From NCBI GenBank assembly GCA_902777005.1, contig CACYSB010000001.1:48741-112740 (forward strand): a DNA stretch of 64,000 nt. The letters are read 5' to 3'. The stretch is from an uncultured Bacteroidota bacterium. Its GTDB lineage: Bacteria; Bacteroidota; Bacteroidia; Bacteroidales; P3. Under the pieces are notes generated by a model, which was not told the origin of the DNA, did no database searches, and was given only the letters and a program-made list of their open reading frames with translations. Both the position numbers and the translations under genes were made by a program. Numbering within the stretch: position 1 is the stretch's first letter; each line of letters starts with the position of its first letter. Positions 25,355 to 34,021 of the stretch are shown here, one piece after another.

Positions 25355-26533
25355 ATGGATATAAGCAGCTATTTTGAGCCCATAGACATGACGGTGGTCA
25401 ACTACAGCAGCGAGCAGTTCCACCCCATGCTGGGCGACGATATACTGGCGCATACCACTGAGGCGGGCTTCCCTCGGCTCGACGGTGTCAAACTGGCTCT
25501 GGTGGGTGTGCCTGAGGACCGTGCCTCGGTATATAACCGCGGCTGCGGTGTCGCTCCCGACCATATACGCCGCTACCTCTATCGTCTCGCCAGGCCCCAC
25601 GACGATATGCAGCTCGCCGATCTTGGTAACATAGCCTGCGGCGCCACGCCGCGCGACACCTACTTCGCCGTCATAGAGGCCTTCCAGCAACTGCTCGAAC
25701 AGGGTATTACACTCATCGTCCTCGGTGGCAGCGACGACCTCGTATTCCCCATCTACAAGGCCTATGAGGTTCTTGGCCGCGTCATCAATATCTGCTCCGT
25801 GGACGCACGCTTCAACCTCGACGGCGGCGACCAGATTAACAGCAGCAACTACCTACAGCACATCATTCTCCAGCAACCTAACTATCTCTTCGACTATGTG
25901 GCTATGGGCTACCAGACTTACTTTGTGGGTCAGGAGATGATAAAGCTCATGGACGAGCTAAAGTTCAGCACTAAGCGTGTAGGTGAGCTGCAGGCTGACA
26001 TGGAGCATGCCGAGCCGCTTGTGCGCTATAGCGATGTGGTGGCTGTCGACATAAGCGCTGTACGTCAGGGCGATGCCCCCGCCAATGCCAACCCCTCGCC
26101 CCATGGCCTCTACGGCGAGCAGCTCTGCCAGGTGGCGCGCTTCGCCGGCATGAGCGACAAGACCTCTTGCTTCGGCCTCTTCGAAATGGTGCCGGCACTT
26201 GATCGCGACGGCCAGACAGCCCACATGCTGGCTCATGCCGTATGGTTCTTCATCGAGGGCTTCCACTACCGCATAGGCGATTTCCCCACGCGCGACAAGC
26301 AACATTACAAACGCTTCACCGTGGAACTGCCAGACCATGGCATGGAGATTGTCTTCTACAAGAGCCTCCGCAGCGACCGCTGGTGGATGGAGGTGCCATG
26401 CGAAGACAACGAGCGCCGCGAGCGCTATCTGCGCCATACCCTCATCCCCTGTCACTACAGCGACTATCAGCGCGCCATGGAGAACGAGATACCCGAGCTC
26501 TGGTGGCACTATTACAACCGCATGAACGGATAA
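25355..26533 (+). CDS. Arginase/formimidoylglutamase-fold protein lacking the metal site
   Basis: 392 residues from the ATG at 25355 (MDISSYFEPIDM). The fold is that of ureohydrolases (LALVGVPEDRASVYNRGC, ITLIVLGGSDD, GLFEMVPALD). The manganese ligands are altered at every motif: GGDHS has become GGSDD, DAHxD has become DARFN, and SxDxDxxDP has become AVDISAVRQGDAP. It is therefore probably not an active arginase, agmatinase or HutG, and may be a pseudoenzyme or scaffold. A 56-codon ORF, lptE and a DUF2723 gene follow. Automated pipelines tend to call such genes formimidoylglutamase. Confidence 0.8.
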   Translation: MDISSYFEPIDMTVVNYSSEQFHPMLGDDILAHTTEAGFPRLDGVKLALVGVPEDRASVYNRGCGVAPDHIRRYLYRLARPHDDMQLADLGNIACGATPRDTYFAVIEAFQQLLEQGITLIVLGGSDDLVFPIYKAYEVLGRVINICSVDARFNLDGGDQINSSNYLQHIILQQPNYLFDYVAMGYQTYFVGQEMIKLMDELKFSTKRVGELQADMEHAEPLVRYSDVVAVDISAVRQGDAPANANPSPHGLYGEQLCQVARFAGMSDKTSCFGLFEMVPALDRDGQTAHMLAHAVWFFIEGFHYRIGDFPTRDKQHYKRFTVELPDHGMEIVFYKSLRSDRWWMEVPCEDNERRERYLRHTLIPCHYSDYQRAMENEIPELWWHYYNRMNG

Positions 26534-26550
26534 CATAATTACATCACAAT

Positions 26551-26721
26551 ATGGATTTAGCATTCAAGGAAAAGATAGACGCCCTTATCAGCGAGGTGGC
26601 CACTGTGCCCGACCTCGTCACCAAAGTGGCTGTACTCAACTACATCCAGCAGGAGTCCGGTTTCCTCCTCTGGCAACTCGAGGACGAACAACGTATCGAT
26701 GAAGACTCGCGCGATTATTAG
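26551..26721 (+). CDS. Small acidic protein of unknown function
   Basis: 56 residues (MDLAFKEKIDALISEVA ... DEDSRDY), mostly helical and acidic, with no signal peptide. It starts 17 bases after the arginase-fold gene and its last 23 bases overlap the lptE start in another frame. Position, spacing and absence of rare codons support a real gene, but no family is recognised. Confidence 0.6.
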   Translation: MDLAFKEKIDALISEVATVPDLVTKVAVLNYIQQESGFLLWQLEDEQRIDEDSRDY

Positions 26722-27202
26722 CCTGCTGTTCTCCGTGTTGCTCACGGCCTGCACCGGCGGCTACTCTTTCACCGGCGCTTCCATTCCGCCGGAGGCCAAG
26801 ACCATCTCTGTGGCCACGTTCCCCAACTACGCCGCCACCGTCAACCCACAGCTGAGCCAGAAGCTCACCGACGACCTTATACAGATGTTCTCCAGCCAGA
26901 CCTCGCTCGACATAGCCAGCGACGAGGGCGACCTGCAGCTCAGCGGCGAAATAACGGGCTATGAGACCCGCGCCTCCGCTCTCTCGGCCACCGACGAGGT
27001 TTCGATGAACCGCCTCACTATCACTGTCAAGGTCAAGTTCGTCAACACCAAGGACCCAGATGCTGACTTCGAGCAGTCTTTCTCGCGCTACCGCGACTAC
27101 GCCGCCACACAGGATTTCTCAGCCGTTGAGAGCTCCCTTATGGGAGAGATTGTCACCGAACTATGCGAGGACATATTCAACAAGGCCGTGGTAAACTGGT
27201 GA
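26699..27202 (+). CDS. lptE: LPS assembly lipoprotein LptE
   Basis: 167 residues with a lipoprotein signal: SLLFSVLLTAC puts the lipid-bearing Cys at residue 18, directly before TGGYSFTGASIPPEAKTISV, the typical start of Bacteroidota LptE. The remaining domain (QKLTDDLIQMF, LQLSGEITGYE) is the small alpha/beta fold that plugs the LptD barrel in the outer membrane. It overlaps the upstream 56-residue ORF and the downstream DUF2723 gene. lptC lies in the large minus-strand operon of this window. Confidence 0.85.
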   Translation: MKTRAIISLLFSVLLTACTGGYSFTGASIPPEAKTISVATFPNYAATVNPQLSQKLTDDLIQMFSSQTSLDIASDEGDLQLSGEITGYETRASALSATDEVSMNRLTITVKVKFVNTKDPDADFEQSFSRYRDYAATQDFSAVESSLMGEIVTELCEDIFNKAVVNW

Positions 27203-28950
27203 CGAACCGGGTGCAATGGGCAAACTTGTTTGGGCTTTGCCGAGGTGAAGAAACCAGTCGGCGGAGCCAACGGTTAGGCTTCTGTCTGCTGTCAGCCGTT
27301 GCCACCGTTGTCTATCTCCTCACCATGGACCGCTCGGTATCGTGGTGGGACTGCGGCGAGTTCATAGCCACAGGATGGCTCCTCCAGGTGGGACATCCTC
27401 CGGGAGCGCCCACCTACCAGCTCCTATCTCACCTCTTCATGCTTCTTTCTTTCGGCAACCCCATGCTGGTTGCACCACTCAGCAACGCCCTTTCGGCCTT
27501 CGCCGGTGGCCTCACCGTCGGCATCCTCTACCTGACTATACTCGAGTTCACCTCGCACCGTTCACCTTCCCCCTCTTACCTCCCCGCCGCAATTGGCGCC
27601 CTGTGCTACCTCTTCTGCGACTCGGCCTGGTTCTCCGCCGTCGAGAGCGAGGTCTACAGTCTCGCCATGCTATTCTGCGCCCTCGACGTCTGGCTGGCCC
27701 TGCGCTACCGCCGCACCGGCAACGCACGCCTGCTGTTGCTCATGGCCTTGTTCCTCGGTCTCGGCGTGGGCGTCCACCTCATGACGCTCCTCGCGGTGCC
27801 AACTATGCTGCTCATTGTGCTGCCGTCGCTGCTACGCTGCCGCCGCTGGTGTCTCGTGGTGCCAGCCATGGTGTTGCTCTTTGCCCTCGGCCTCACCACA
27901 TACCTCGTCATACCCATCCGTGCCGCCGCCAACCCGCCCATCAACGAGGGCAGGCCCGACACGGCGGAGTCGTTCATGCAATACATGAAGCGCGAGCAGT
28001 ATCCAAAGGCGCCCCTCTACCCACGCATGTGGCGCGAGCGCGACAAGGCCAACTGGAGCGATTGGACCTACGGCCTCGACGGTGTCGCCGGCAACGCTGT
28101 CTACTACATCAACTACCAGCTCGGCTACATGTACGGTCGCTACCTGATGTACAATTTCATCGGCCGCAAAAACCTTAAGAGCCATCATGTTGTCGTCTTC
28201 GTGCTGCCCTTCCTTCTGGGCCTCTGGGGTCTGCTGCGACACCGCCGCCGCAGCCGGTGGGGATTCTGGACGGTGATGCTGCTCTTCCTCTTCGGCGGGG
28301 CAATCCTCAACCTGTACCTTAATCACCCTTGCTACGAGCCCCGCGAGCGCGACTATGCCTACATCCTCTCTTTCTATGCCTTCGCCATCTGGATTGGTGT
28401 CGGCGCCGATGAGATAGGTTACAGGTTACGGGTTAAAGGTTACAGCTGGAGGTGGCTTCTTCTGCTGGCACCCCTGCTGCTGGCTTGGGGCAACTGGAGC
28501 GACCACGATCGCCACGACTGCCATTCTGTCCACGACATAGCCATGGGGCACCTGCAGTCGTGCGGCCAAAACGCCATCCTAATCACCCTCGGCGACAACG
28601 ACACCTTCCCCCTGTGGTATCTACAGCAGGTCGAGCGCCAGCGCACAGACATCGACATCTACAACATCAACCTCACGGGCGGAGCCCGAACCATGCAGCT
28701 TATCGATAGCAGCCTCGGCCGCCGTCCCGTCTACTTCTCGCAGTACTTCGTCGACCGCTTCGGCAAGTACTACGAGGGCCGCCTCCGCTGCAACGGCTTC
28801 TGCTGGCAGCTTCTGCCCGATGGTGCCCCTGTCGTCCAGTCTCACAGTCACCCCATTGAGTGGCACATCACAGAGTGCGAGTATATCGACCCTGTCTCCG
28901 CACGCTTTCTCGACATCTGGCACCGCAATCTCCAATCCTGCGGTATATAA
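27199..28950 (+). CDS. DUF2723 membrane protein (O-mannosyltransferase-like)
   Basis: About 583 residues with roughly ten membrane helices. The first periplasmic loop MDRSVSWWDCGEFIATG and GHPPGAPTYQLL are typical of DUF2723, a GT-C-like family. The C-terminal part holds NAILITLGDNDTFPLWYLQQ. These proteins are proposed to glycosylate exported proteins or lipids; the substrate is unknown. The GTG at 27199 overlaps the lptE stop (GTGA) and is preferred; an ATG at 27163 would overlap lptE by 40 bases. Residues about 407-416 are encoded by four heptamers, GGTTACA-like, at 28417-28444. Confidence 0.85.
   Translation: MTNRVQWANLFGLCRGEETSRRSQRLGFCLLSAVATVVYLLTMDRSVSWWDCGEFIATGWLLQVGHPPGAPTYQLLSHLFMLLSFGNPMLVAPLSNALSAFAGGLTVGILYLTILEFTSHRSPSPSYLPAAIGALCYLFCDSAWFSAVESEVYSLAMLFCALDVWLALRYRRTGNARLLLLMALFLGLGVGVHLMTLLAVPTMLLIVLPSLLRCRRWCLVVPAMVLLFALGLTTYLVIPIRAAANPPINEGRPDTAESFMQYMKREQYPKAPLYPRMWRERDKANWSDWTYGLDGVAGNAVYYINYQLGYMYGRYLMYNFIGRKNLKSHHVVVFVLPFLLGLWGLLRHRRRSRWGFWTVMLLFLFGGAILNLYLNHPCYEPRERDYAYILSFYAFAIWIGVGADEIGYRLRVKGYSWRWLLLLAPLLLAWGNWSDHDRHDCHSVHDIAMGHLQSCGQNAILITLGDNDTFPLWYLQQVERQRTDIDIYNINLTGGARTMQLIDSSLGRRPVYFSQYFVDRFGKYYEGRLRCNGFCWQLLPDGAPVVQSHSHPIEWHITECEYIDPVSARFLDIWHRNLQSCGI
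28417..28444 (+). repeat. Heptamer quartet inside the DUF2723 gene
   Basis: Four consecutive 7-base units: GGTTACA, GGTTACG, GGTTAAA, GGTTACA. In frame they encode part of GYRLRVKGYS between two membrane helices. Confidence 0.75.
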
Positions 28951-28985
28951 TATAAGGCCTGCCGACGCGACAGGCCTATATTTAA
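28951..28985. terminator. Hairpin between convergent genes
   Basis: AGGCCTG (28955-28961) pairs with CAGGCCT (28971-28977), followed by ATATTT on the plus strand; it can end the DUF2723 transcript. Confidence 0.6.
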
Positions 28986-29014
28986 CTAAACTTTAACTTT
29001 TGGACTCTACCTTG

Positions 29015-29155
29015 TCAGGGAATTGAGGCGTTGCTATTCGAATTGACAATGTAACACAGCGTTGTACCTTTATGGGTGTAGCTGAAACGGAATCCTGGGC
29101 ATTTCGCCCCCAGCATCGCCATTGAAAGGATGACAATAAGTAGAATCTTCTTCAA
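29015..29155 (-). pseudogene. Remnant of a BspA-type gene (N-terminal 46 codons)
   Basis: Reading from a TTG at 29155, 46 codons encode a signal peptide (KKILLIVILSMAMLGAKC) followed by FRFSYTHKGTTLCYIV, then a stop. The FSYTHxGTTLxYxI string matches the mature start of the BspA-type protein encoded upstream at 30444-32366 (VFSYTHQGTTLYYTID). The rest of the repeat domain is missing, so this is most likely the truncated end of a tandem paralogue. A short expressed peptide cannot be excluded. Confidence 0.6.
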
Positions 29156-29176
29156 CGTGATATCGTTTATATATTG

Positions 29177-30427
29177 CTAATTGCCTTCTTTCACCAGATA
29201 GAGGGTTGAGGTGTTTTCTTTGCCGACCTCGTTTGTATATGTCGCCCTCAATTCCACCCGGGTTCCAGTTTTGTCGATAGACACCGCGAGGTTTTCTTCT
29301 TCTGTCTGCCCCATGGCAGAGATCCTTTCCTCCTCGGTGTAGTAGTCAGTCCAATACTCGATGAAGCCTTTCGTCTCGGCTTCCTTGCCAGGCTTGGCCT
29401 TGATGTTATTGACATCCAGCTGGTACTTTGTGCCAGGTTCGTGCATGATGCAAAGAGAGTCGCCACGCAGCTCCCATGTGCCTTTTTCTGAACGAGTGAT
29501 TTCGGCAATGCCAGTGAAATCCGGACTGGTTACATGTTTGAGGGATATATCCCTGAATTTGTGGTCGACAGAGAATTCATAGTACACCTCCACCACCTTT
29601 TCCTTCTGGAGGTACCACTTACCCACCAATTCGCTTTCCTTGGGACTCTGGCCGCTATGTTCCTGCGATTTGACGTAGGCGTCCAGCTCCTCGTCGGTGA
29701 TGCCCATCATGAATTTGCACTTGATGATGGTCTGCTCGAAATTTCTTGCGTAGTCTTTAAGTGCTCTCTGACGTCCATAGGTACCGGTCAGGTGTAGCTG
29801 GACGTTGTTTCGGGGCAAAAACTCCCTTAACCGGTCGATAAGCGAGAGGCGGTACCAATGCATCGGATCCTTGCAATTTGCCAGAACGCGAAAATCTTCC
29901 TCGCTGCTGATGGGCTTGCGGAAAGAGGGGGAGCTGTTGATGTAGTCGAATATCTGGTGGCGATAGACGTAGAAGTGCTGCACGGCATCGATAAAACCAG
30001 GGTTGTCGATGTTCTTCCAGGTTTCCTGGCTGCTGAGGAAGATCTTTTCGCTGGCCTCGTCAAGCGGGAATTGTTTGAGCGCTGAACTTTCCTCTACGAT
30101 ATATGAAAGAGCCAGCTGCAGCGTGTCCTCACCGATGTCGTCCAGTCGGTAGAAGTTCTCCCAGACGTAATTGGCGGGCTCGGCCTGCGGGATAGTCATC
30201 TCGCTGGCTTGGCGCAGCTGAAGAGCCGTGTTTTCCATGTCGTGTATTACCATCATCGCCATGAGGCGCGCATCGGACTTTTTCTTCTGCTGCTCAATGT
30301 ATGCCGAGCCGCCGAAGGTGAGGACGATGGAGATGGTGGTGGCGATGATGGTCAGCAGCAACTCCCTGACCACGCTACCACTCTTACTTCTTTTCCCTAT
30401 GTAGGGCATTCTGAATTTAATGTTCAT
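29177..30427 (-). CDS. Single-pass membrane protein of unknown function
   Basis: 416 residues. One membrane helix near the N terminus (ELLLTIIATTISIVLTFGGSAYI, about 23-45) is followed by a long helical region and a C-terminal beta-rich domain (about 265-416; LVGKWYLQKEKVVEVYYEF, GTWELRGDSLCIMHEPG) reminiscent of lipocalin-like DUFs. The topology suggests an inner-membrane protein with a periplasmic body. It lies 16 bases downstream of the BspA-type gene and 21 bases upstream of the remnant. No catalytic motif or family is recognised. Confidence 0.7.
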   Translation of the reverse strand: MNIKFRMPYIGKRSKSGSVVRELLLTIIATTISIVLTFGGSAYIEQQKKKSDARLMAMMVIHDMENTALQLRQASEMTIPQAEPANYVWENFYRLDDIGEDTLQLALSYIVEESSALKQFPLDEASEKIFLSSQETWKNIDNPGFIDAVQHFYVYRHQIFDYINSSPSFRKPISSEEDFRVLANCKDPMHWYRLSLIDRLREFLPRNNVQLHLTGTYGRQRALKDYARNFEQTIIKCKFMMGITDEELDAYVKSQEHSGQSPKESELVGKWYLQKEKVVEVYYEFSVDHKFRDISLKHVTSPDFTGIAEITRSEKGTWELRGDSLCIMHEPGTKYQLDVNNIKAKPGKEAETKGFIEYWTDYYTEEERISAMGQTEEENLAVSIDKTGTRVELRATYTNEVGKENTSTLYLVKEGN

Positions 30428-30443
30428 AGGCTCAGCTTAAACT

Positions 30444-32366
30444 TTATCGTATCACCACGACTTTCTTTGCCGGGCGGTCACCGACCTTGGCGAGGTAGAC
30501 ACCGGCAGGGATTGCTTGAGTGCTTGATTGTTTGAATGTTTGAGTGAGGCGGCCTGTGAGGTCGTAGAGGCTCACCGTTTCGCCATCGGCACCTTCAACG
30601 AAGATGCGCCCGTCCATAACCCATAACCTATAATCCATAGGCTCCATCTCCTCGATGCCGGTGCAGTCCTCTTCGATATTGGAGAAGCGGCCCCAGACGG
30701 GATGCTGGCGGTAGGCCTCGGCGGAGCCGCAGGGGACTAGGAGGGTGGCGGTGTAGGCCGTAAAGATGCCATTACCCATGGTTGGCGGCACGGAGTTTTC
30801 CAATACCAGTGTGTCGAGCAAGGGGGTGCGCACGAAGACGCTGTCGTCAAGCTTGGTCACGGCGGCAGGCAGCGTCACCTTGCGCAGCTGATGACAGTCG
30901 AAGAAGACTCCCTTGCACATCCTTGTCACGTTTCCGGGAATGACCAGACGCTCGATACCCGTCTCCGAGAGCAGGTATTTGTTGGCAACGCGCAGTTGCT
31001 CGGGCAGGTGGCAGTAGGTGATGTTCGGGCAGCGGAAGATGACACCCTCGCCCAGGTATTGCAGGTGGTCGGGGAAGACGATAGAGTCGAACGCGTAACA
31101 GCCCTCGAAGGCATAGTCGGCGATGCTGTCGAGCGAAGCGGGCAGGCCCACGTTCGGGAGCCTCTCGCAGTGGTAGAAGCTGGCGTAGCCGATGAAACGG
31201 AGACTGTCGGGAATGGCTATCGATGAGAGTGACGAATCGCTCCAGAATGCATACTTTTCAATCGAACGCAACGAGGAGGGGAGGCTGACGCTGGTCAGGC
31301 TGGGACAGATAGCGAAAGCAATCGGGCCAATGGCCTTGACACCCTCGCTCACCGTCACCGACTGCAAGCTTTCGCAATTTCTGAAGGCACATTCCGCGAC
31401 GGTGTCCACTCCTGAGGGAATGACGATAGGCGAAGATAGTGCCGGATTATAGGAGAAACAATCCTTACCAAGATACCTCAGCGTGGAAGGCAGGTTGACA
31501 GACTGCAGGTTGCTGCAGCCGCAGAAGGCCAGCTGGTTGATGGCCACAAGGCCTTCGGGCAGTCTCACCGAAGGCAGGGCCTTGCAGCCGTAGAAGGCCC
31601 ACTGGTGGATGGTGTCGACTCCCTCGGGGATGGTGACGGAGATGAGCGAGGTGTCGTTCTGGAAACTGGCGCCACCGATGGCAGAGAGCGTAGAGGGGAA
31701 CTGGACTCTCAGTAGGTTATAGCACTCAGCGAAGGCGAACTCGCCCAGCGATGTCAGCCCTTCGGGCAGCACAATCTCGGTCAGACCGGAGAGGGAGAAC
31801 GCCGTAGCTCCAATTGTGGTCAGGCTTTCGGGCAACGTCACCGACTGCAGGCTGTGGCATTTGTAGAAAGCATATTCGCCAATTGTGGTCAACGTTGAGG
31901 GCAGCGTTATTGTCAGCATGGAGGTGCATTTGTCGAAGGCTCCAAAACCAATAGTGGTGACACCCTCGGGAACAACGGGCGATATGAGAGACGTGCAGTA
32001 GAGGAAGCCGTGTTGGTCAATGGCGCGGAGGGTGGAGGGCATCGTTACGCTGGTAACGTTATTGCATTTGAAGAATGCACAATACCCCACTTTTGTCACG
32101 GCGTGATTGCTTCCACCGTAAGGCACCGAGTCGGGAATCACGACAGCACCCTGCGGTTTGGTGTATCCAGTCCACATCTCATCATTGACGGTATCGATGT
32201 TTGGGTACAATGGCGGCACCAGGATGGCGTCGCCCGTTGGGTCAATCGTGTAGTACAACGTCGTCCCCTGGTGGGTGTAACTGAAAACAGAGTCCTGGGC
32301 TCTGACATTTGATAATTGACAACTAACAATTGTCAAAATGACCGAAAAAAAGAATAGACGTTTCAT
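30444..32366 (-). CDS. BspA-type leucine-rich repeat surface protein with sorting tail
   Basis: 640 residues: signal peptide (MKRLFFFSVILTIVSCQLSNVRA), about sixteen TpLRR/BspA units of 23 residues (pattern SLQSVTLPESLTTIGATAF) filling residues 90-550, then a type IX sorting-like end (VSLYDLTGRLTQTFK, IPAGVYLAKVG). It is probably a surface adhesin. Three short tandem arrays lie inside the gene, at 32310-32337 in the signal-peptide codons and at 30615-30642 and 30513-30544 near the 3' end. No -7 element is clear upstream. Confidence 0.85.
   Translation of the reverse strand: MKRLFFFSVILTIVSCQLSNVRAQDSVFSYTHQGTTLYYTIDPTGDAILVPPLYPNIDTVNDEMWTGYTKPQGAVVIPDSVPYGGSNHAVTKVGYCAFFKCNNVTSVTMPSTLRAIDQHGFLYCTSLISPVVPEGVTTIGFGAFDKCTSMLTITLPSTLTTIGEYAFYKCHSLQSVTLPESLTTIGATAFSLSGLTEIVLPEGLTSLGEFAFAECYNLLRVQFPSTLSAIGGASFQNDTSLISVTIPEGVDTIHQWAFYGCKALPSVRLPEGLVAINQLAFCGCSNLQSVNLPSTLRYLGKDCFSYNPALSSPIVIPSGVDTVAECAFRNCESLQSVTVSEGVKAIGPIAFAICPSLTSVSLPSSLRSIEKYAFWSDSSLSSIAIPDSLRFIGYASFYHCERLPNVGLPASLDSIADYAFEGCYAFDSIVFPDHLQYLGEGVIFRCPNITYCHLPEQLRVANKYLLSETGIERLVIPGNVTRMCKGVFFDCHQLRKVTLPAAVTKLDDSVFVRTPLLDTLVLENSVPPTMGNGIFTAYTATLLVPCGSAEAYRQHPVWGRFSNIEEDCTGIEEMEPMDYRLWVMDGRIFVEGADGETVSLYDLTGRLTQTFKQSSTQAIPAGVYLAKVGDRPAKKVVVIR
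30513..30544. repeat. Octamer quartet in the BspA-type gene 3' end
   Basis: Four 8-base units on the plus strand: TGCTTGAG, TGCTTGAT, TGTTTGAA, TGTTTGAG. They encode TFKQSSTQA on the minus strand. Confidence 0.7.
30615..30642. repeat. Heptamer quartet in the BspA-type gene
   Basis: Four 7-base units: CCATAAC, CCATAAC, CTATAAT, CCATAGG. They encode MDYRLWVMDG on the minus strand, just before the sorting tail. Confidence 0.7.
32310..32337. repeat. Heptamer quartet in signal-peptide codons
   Basis: Degenerate units TGATAAT, TGACAAC, TAACAAT, TGTCAAA; they encode TIVSCQLSN on the minus strand. Confidence 0.5.
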
Positions 32367-32563
32367 AAATATTTTTATTCTAGTATATTATTCTAGCGTT
32401 TTTAATCAATGAATACCCTTGATGTTTACCTGATTACGACAACTTTCCTTGTGTTATGAGTGCCAACCTATATTTCTTGACGTTCATTTTCGCCTTGCAA
32501 AAATGGCTTTGTTTCAGGTTGCAAAAATATGTTTTTTTTTTCAACCGGTAAAAATTATTCATG

Positions 32564-32606
32564 AAAATTCGTGGCCATTTACGGTAATTCGTATAAAAAA
32601 TACCCC
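32564..32606 (+). repeat. AT-rich dispersed repeat, family 2
   Basis: Contains ATTCATGAAAATTCGTGG then ATTTACGGTAATTCGTAT, a close match to the minus-strand copy at 18811-18850. It lies in the 496-base divergent gap upstream of a family 1 repeat. Confidence 0.5.
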
Positions 32607-32694
32607 TTCCATAATAGGCATTCAACAGGTCTTCAATAGGTCTTCAAAAGGCCCTCGGCATATCCCACAGACGTGGGCCGCCGGAACACCTGTG

Positions 32695-32800
32695 CCGCTA
32701 CGGAGTCCCTCCGTACCCGCTCCGACTGTTCACCGGTTGTTCTACGGTTTTCTGTCGGAGAGGGGACGGAGCGGATACGGAGGGGGGCCGGAAGGGGTGC
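32695..32800. repeat. Intergenic inverted repeat, family 1 copy C
   Basis: The clearest copy. The left arm CCCTCCGTACCCGCTCCGAC is complementary, with small gaps, to the right arm GTCGGAG ... GGACGGAGCGGATACGGAGG. Between them are the 11-bp units TGTTCACCGGT and TGTTCTACGGT. The rest of the divergent gap (32367-32862) holds the family 2 repeat, GGTCTTC-type direct repeats near 32628 and the promoter below, and no ORF. Confidence 0.75.
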
Positions 32801-32818
32801 GGTTTTTCCGGATTTTTG

Positions 32819-32826
32819 TATATTTG
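32819..32826 (+). promoter_or_regulatory. -7 element of the DUF819 gene
   Basis: TATATTTG, 36 bases before the ATG at 32863 and about 20 bases after the end of the inverted repeat. Confidence 0.6.
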
Positions 32827-32862
32827 CAATGGTGTTTGAGCCGGACAATAATACCTAACAGT

Positions 32863-34020
32863 ATGAACTACATTGTTATAGCCATCTGCCTTTTTGTGCC
32901 GCTGCTTATCTTGTGGCTCACGTACCGCTTCCCGATGCTCAACAAGGTGGGCACTATCATCATTGCTTATGTCATCGGCTGTGTGTTGGGTCTCACCGGT
33001 CTGATTCCGGATACGCCCGAAATACACAAGGTGCAGACGGATATAGCCACCTATACCATTCCTTTCGCTATACCGTTGCTGCTCTTCTCGGCCGACATCA
33101 AGTCGTGGACTAAGCTGGCCCCGTCGTTCATCAAGTCGACGCTGCTGGGCATTGCTGGCTGCTGCCTGGCCATAACCATAGGCTTCCTTGTCTGCCGCGG
33201 CGACGACGGTGCGACGATGGCTTCCATCGGCGGCATGCTCACGGGTCTCTACACCGGCGGCAACGCGAATCTGGCGTCGATAAAGGTGGCTCTGGGCGTC
33301 GACGACACGGTGTACGTCATCACGTCGGCCTACAGCACGCTGCTCAGCGCGGTGTACCTTATCTTTGTCATTCTCTTCGGCAAGCGGACGCTTGGCCTGC
33401 TGCTGCCCGATTTCCCATACGACAAGAACAACAGCGGCGGAACGGGGACGGTGAAGAACTATGACGGCGAGCTTTTTTACGGCCTGTTCACCAGGAGGCA
33501 CCTGCCTACCTTGGCACGCAGCCTGGGTTTGACGGTGGTCATCATCGGTATTGGCGCCGGCATTGCAGCGCTATGTCCCAAGAGCATGTTCCAGACTATC
33601 TTTATCCTCAGCATCAGCACTCTGGCAATCATAGCCTCTGTCAACAAGCGGGTGCGCAGCATGGAGCGCACCTTCGAGGCCGGCACCTACCTCATACTGG
33701 TGTTCTCTATAGCTGTGGCTTCGCAGGTCAACGCCAATACCATAGGCAATATTGATTCCAATATATTCCTCTTTATCAGCATCGCCACGCTGGGCTCGCT
33801 GCTGATGCATGTGCTGCTGAGCGCCTTGTTCCGCATAGACACCGACACTACGCTGGCATCGAGCATCTCGCTTATATGCTCGCCACCGTTCGTCCCCGTA
33901 GTGGCCGGGGCGGTGAAGAACAAGGCCATTGTGGGGCCAGGCATCGCGGTGGGCCTGTTCGGCTACGCCGTGGGCACGTATGTGGGCTTCTTCCTGGCCA
34001 GGCTGCTGCTGGTACTATAG
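32863..34020 (+). CDS. DUF819 family membrane protein
   Basis: 385 residues with about ten to eleven hydrophobic helices. Family landmarks are ATYTIPFAIPLLLFSADIKSW, GGMLTGLYTGGNANLASI and the C-terminal SLICSPPFVPVVAGAVKNK. DUF819 proteins resemble sodium-coupled carboxylate or amino-acid transporters, but no substrate has been established. The ATG at 32863 follows a promoter and starts in a helix; longer upstream frames run through the repeat region and are rejected. The stop is one base from the convergent MBOAT gene stop. Confidence 0.85.
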   Translation: MNYIVIAICLFVPLLILWLTYRFPMLNKVGTIIIAYVIGCVLGLTGLIPDTPEIHKVQTDIATYTIPFAIPLLLFSADIKSWTKLAPSFIKSTLLGIAGCCLAITIGFLVCRGDDGATMASIGGMLTGLYTGGNANLASIKVALGVDDTVYVITSAYSTLLSAVYLIFVILFGKRTLGLLLPDFPYDKNNSGGTGTVKNYDGELFYGLFTRRHLPTLARSLGLTVVIIGIGAGIAALCPKSMFQTIFILSISTLAIIASVNKRVRSMERTFEAGTYLILVFSIAVASQVNANTIGNIDSNIFLFISIATLGSLLMHVLLSALFRIDTDTTLASSISLICSPPFVPVVAGAVKNKAIVGPGIAVGLFGYAVGTYVGFFLARLLLVL

Positions 34021-34021
34021 T

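Noticed and set aside
25355..26533. Functional formimidoylglutamase (hutG)
   Set aside because: The manganese-binding His and Asp residues are replaced in all three motifs and no other hut genes are nearby.
28417..28444. Heptamer arrays as CRISPR
   Set aside because: Units are 7 bases with no spacers, and no cas genes lie in the window.
32449..32862. 138-residue N-terminal extension of the DUF819 protein
   Set aside because: The frame is open by chance through the inverted repeat and promoter; the family starts at the membrane helix encoded from 32863.
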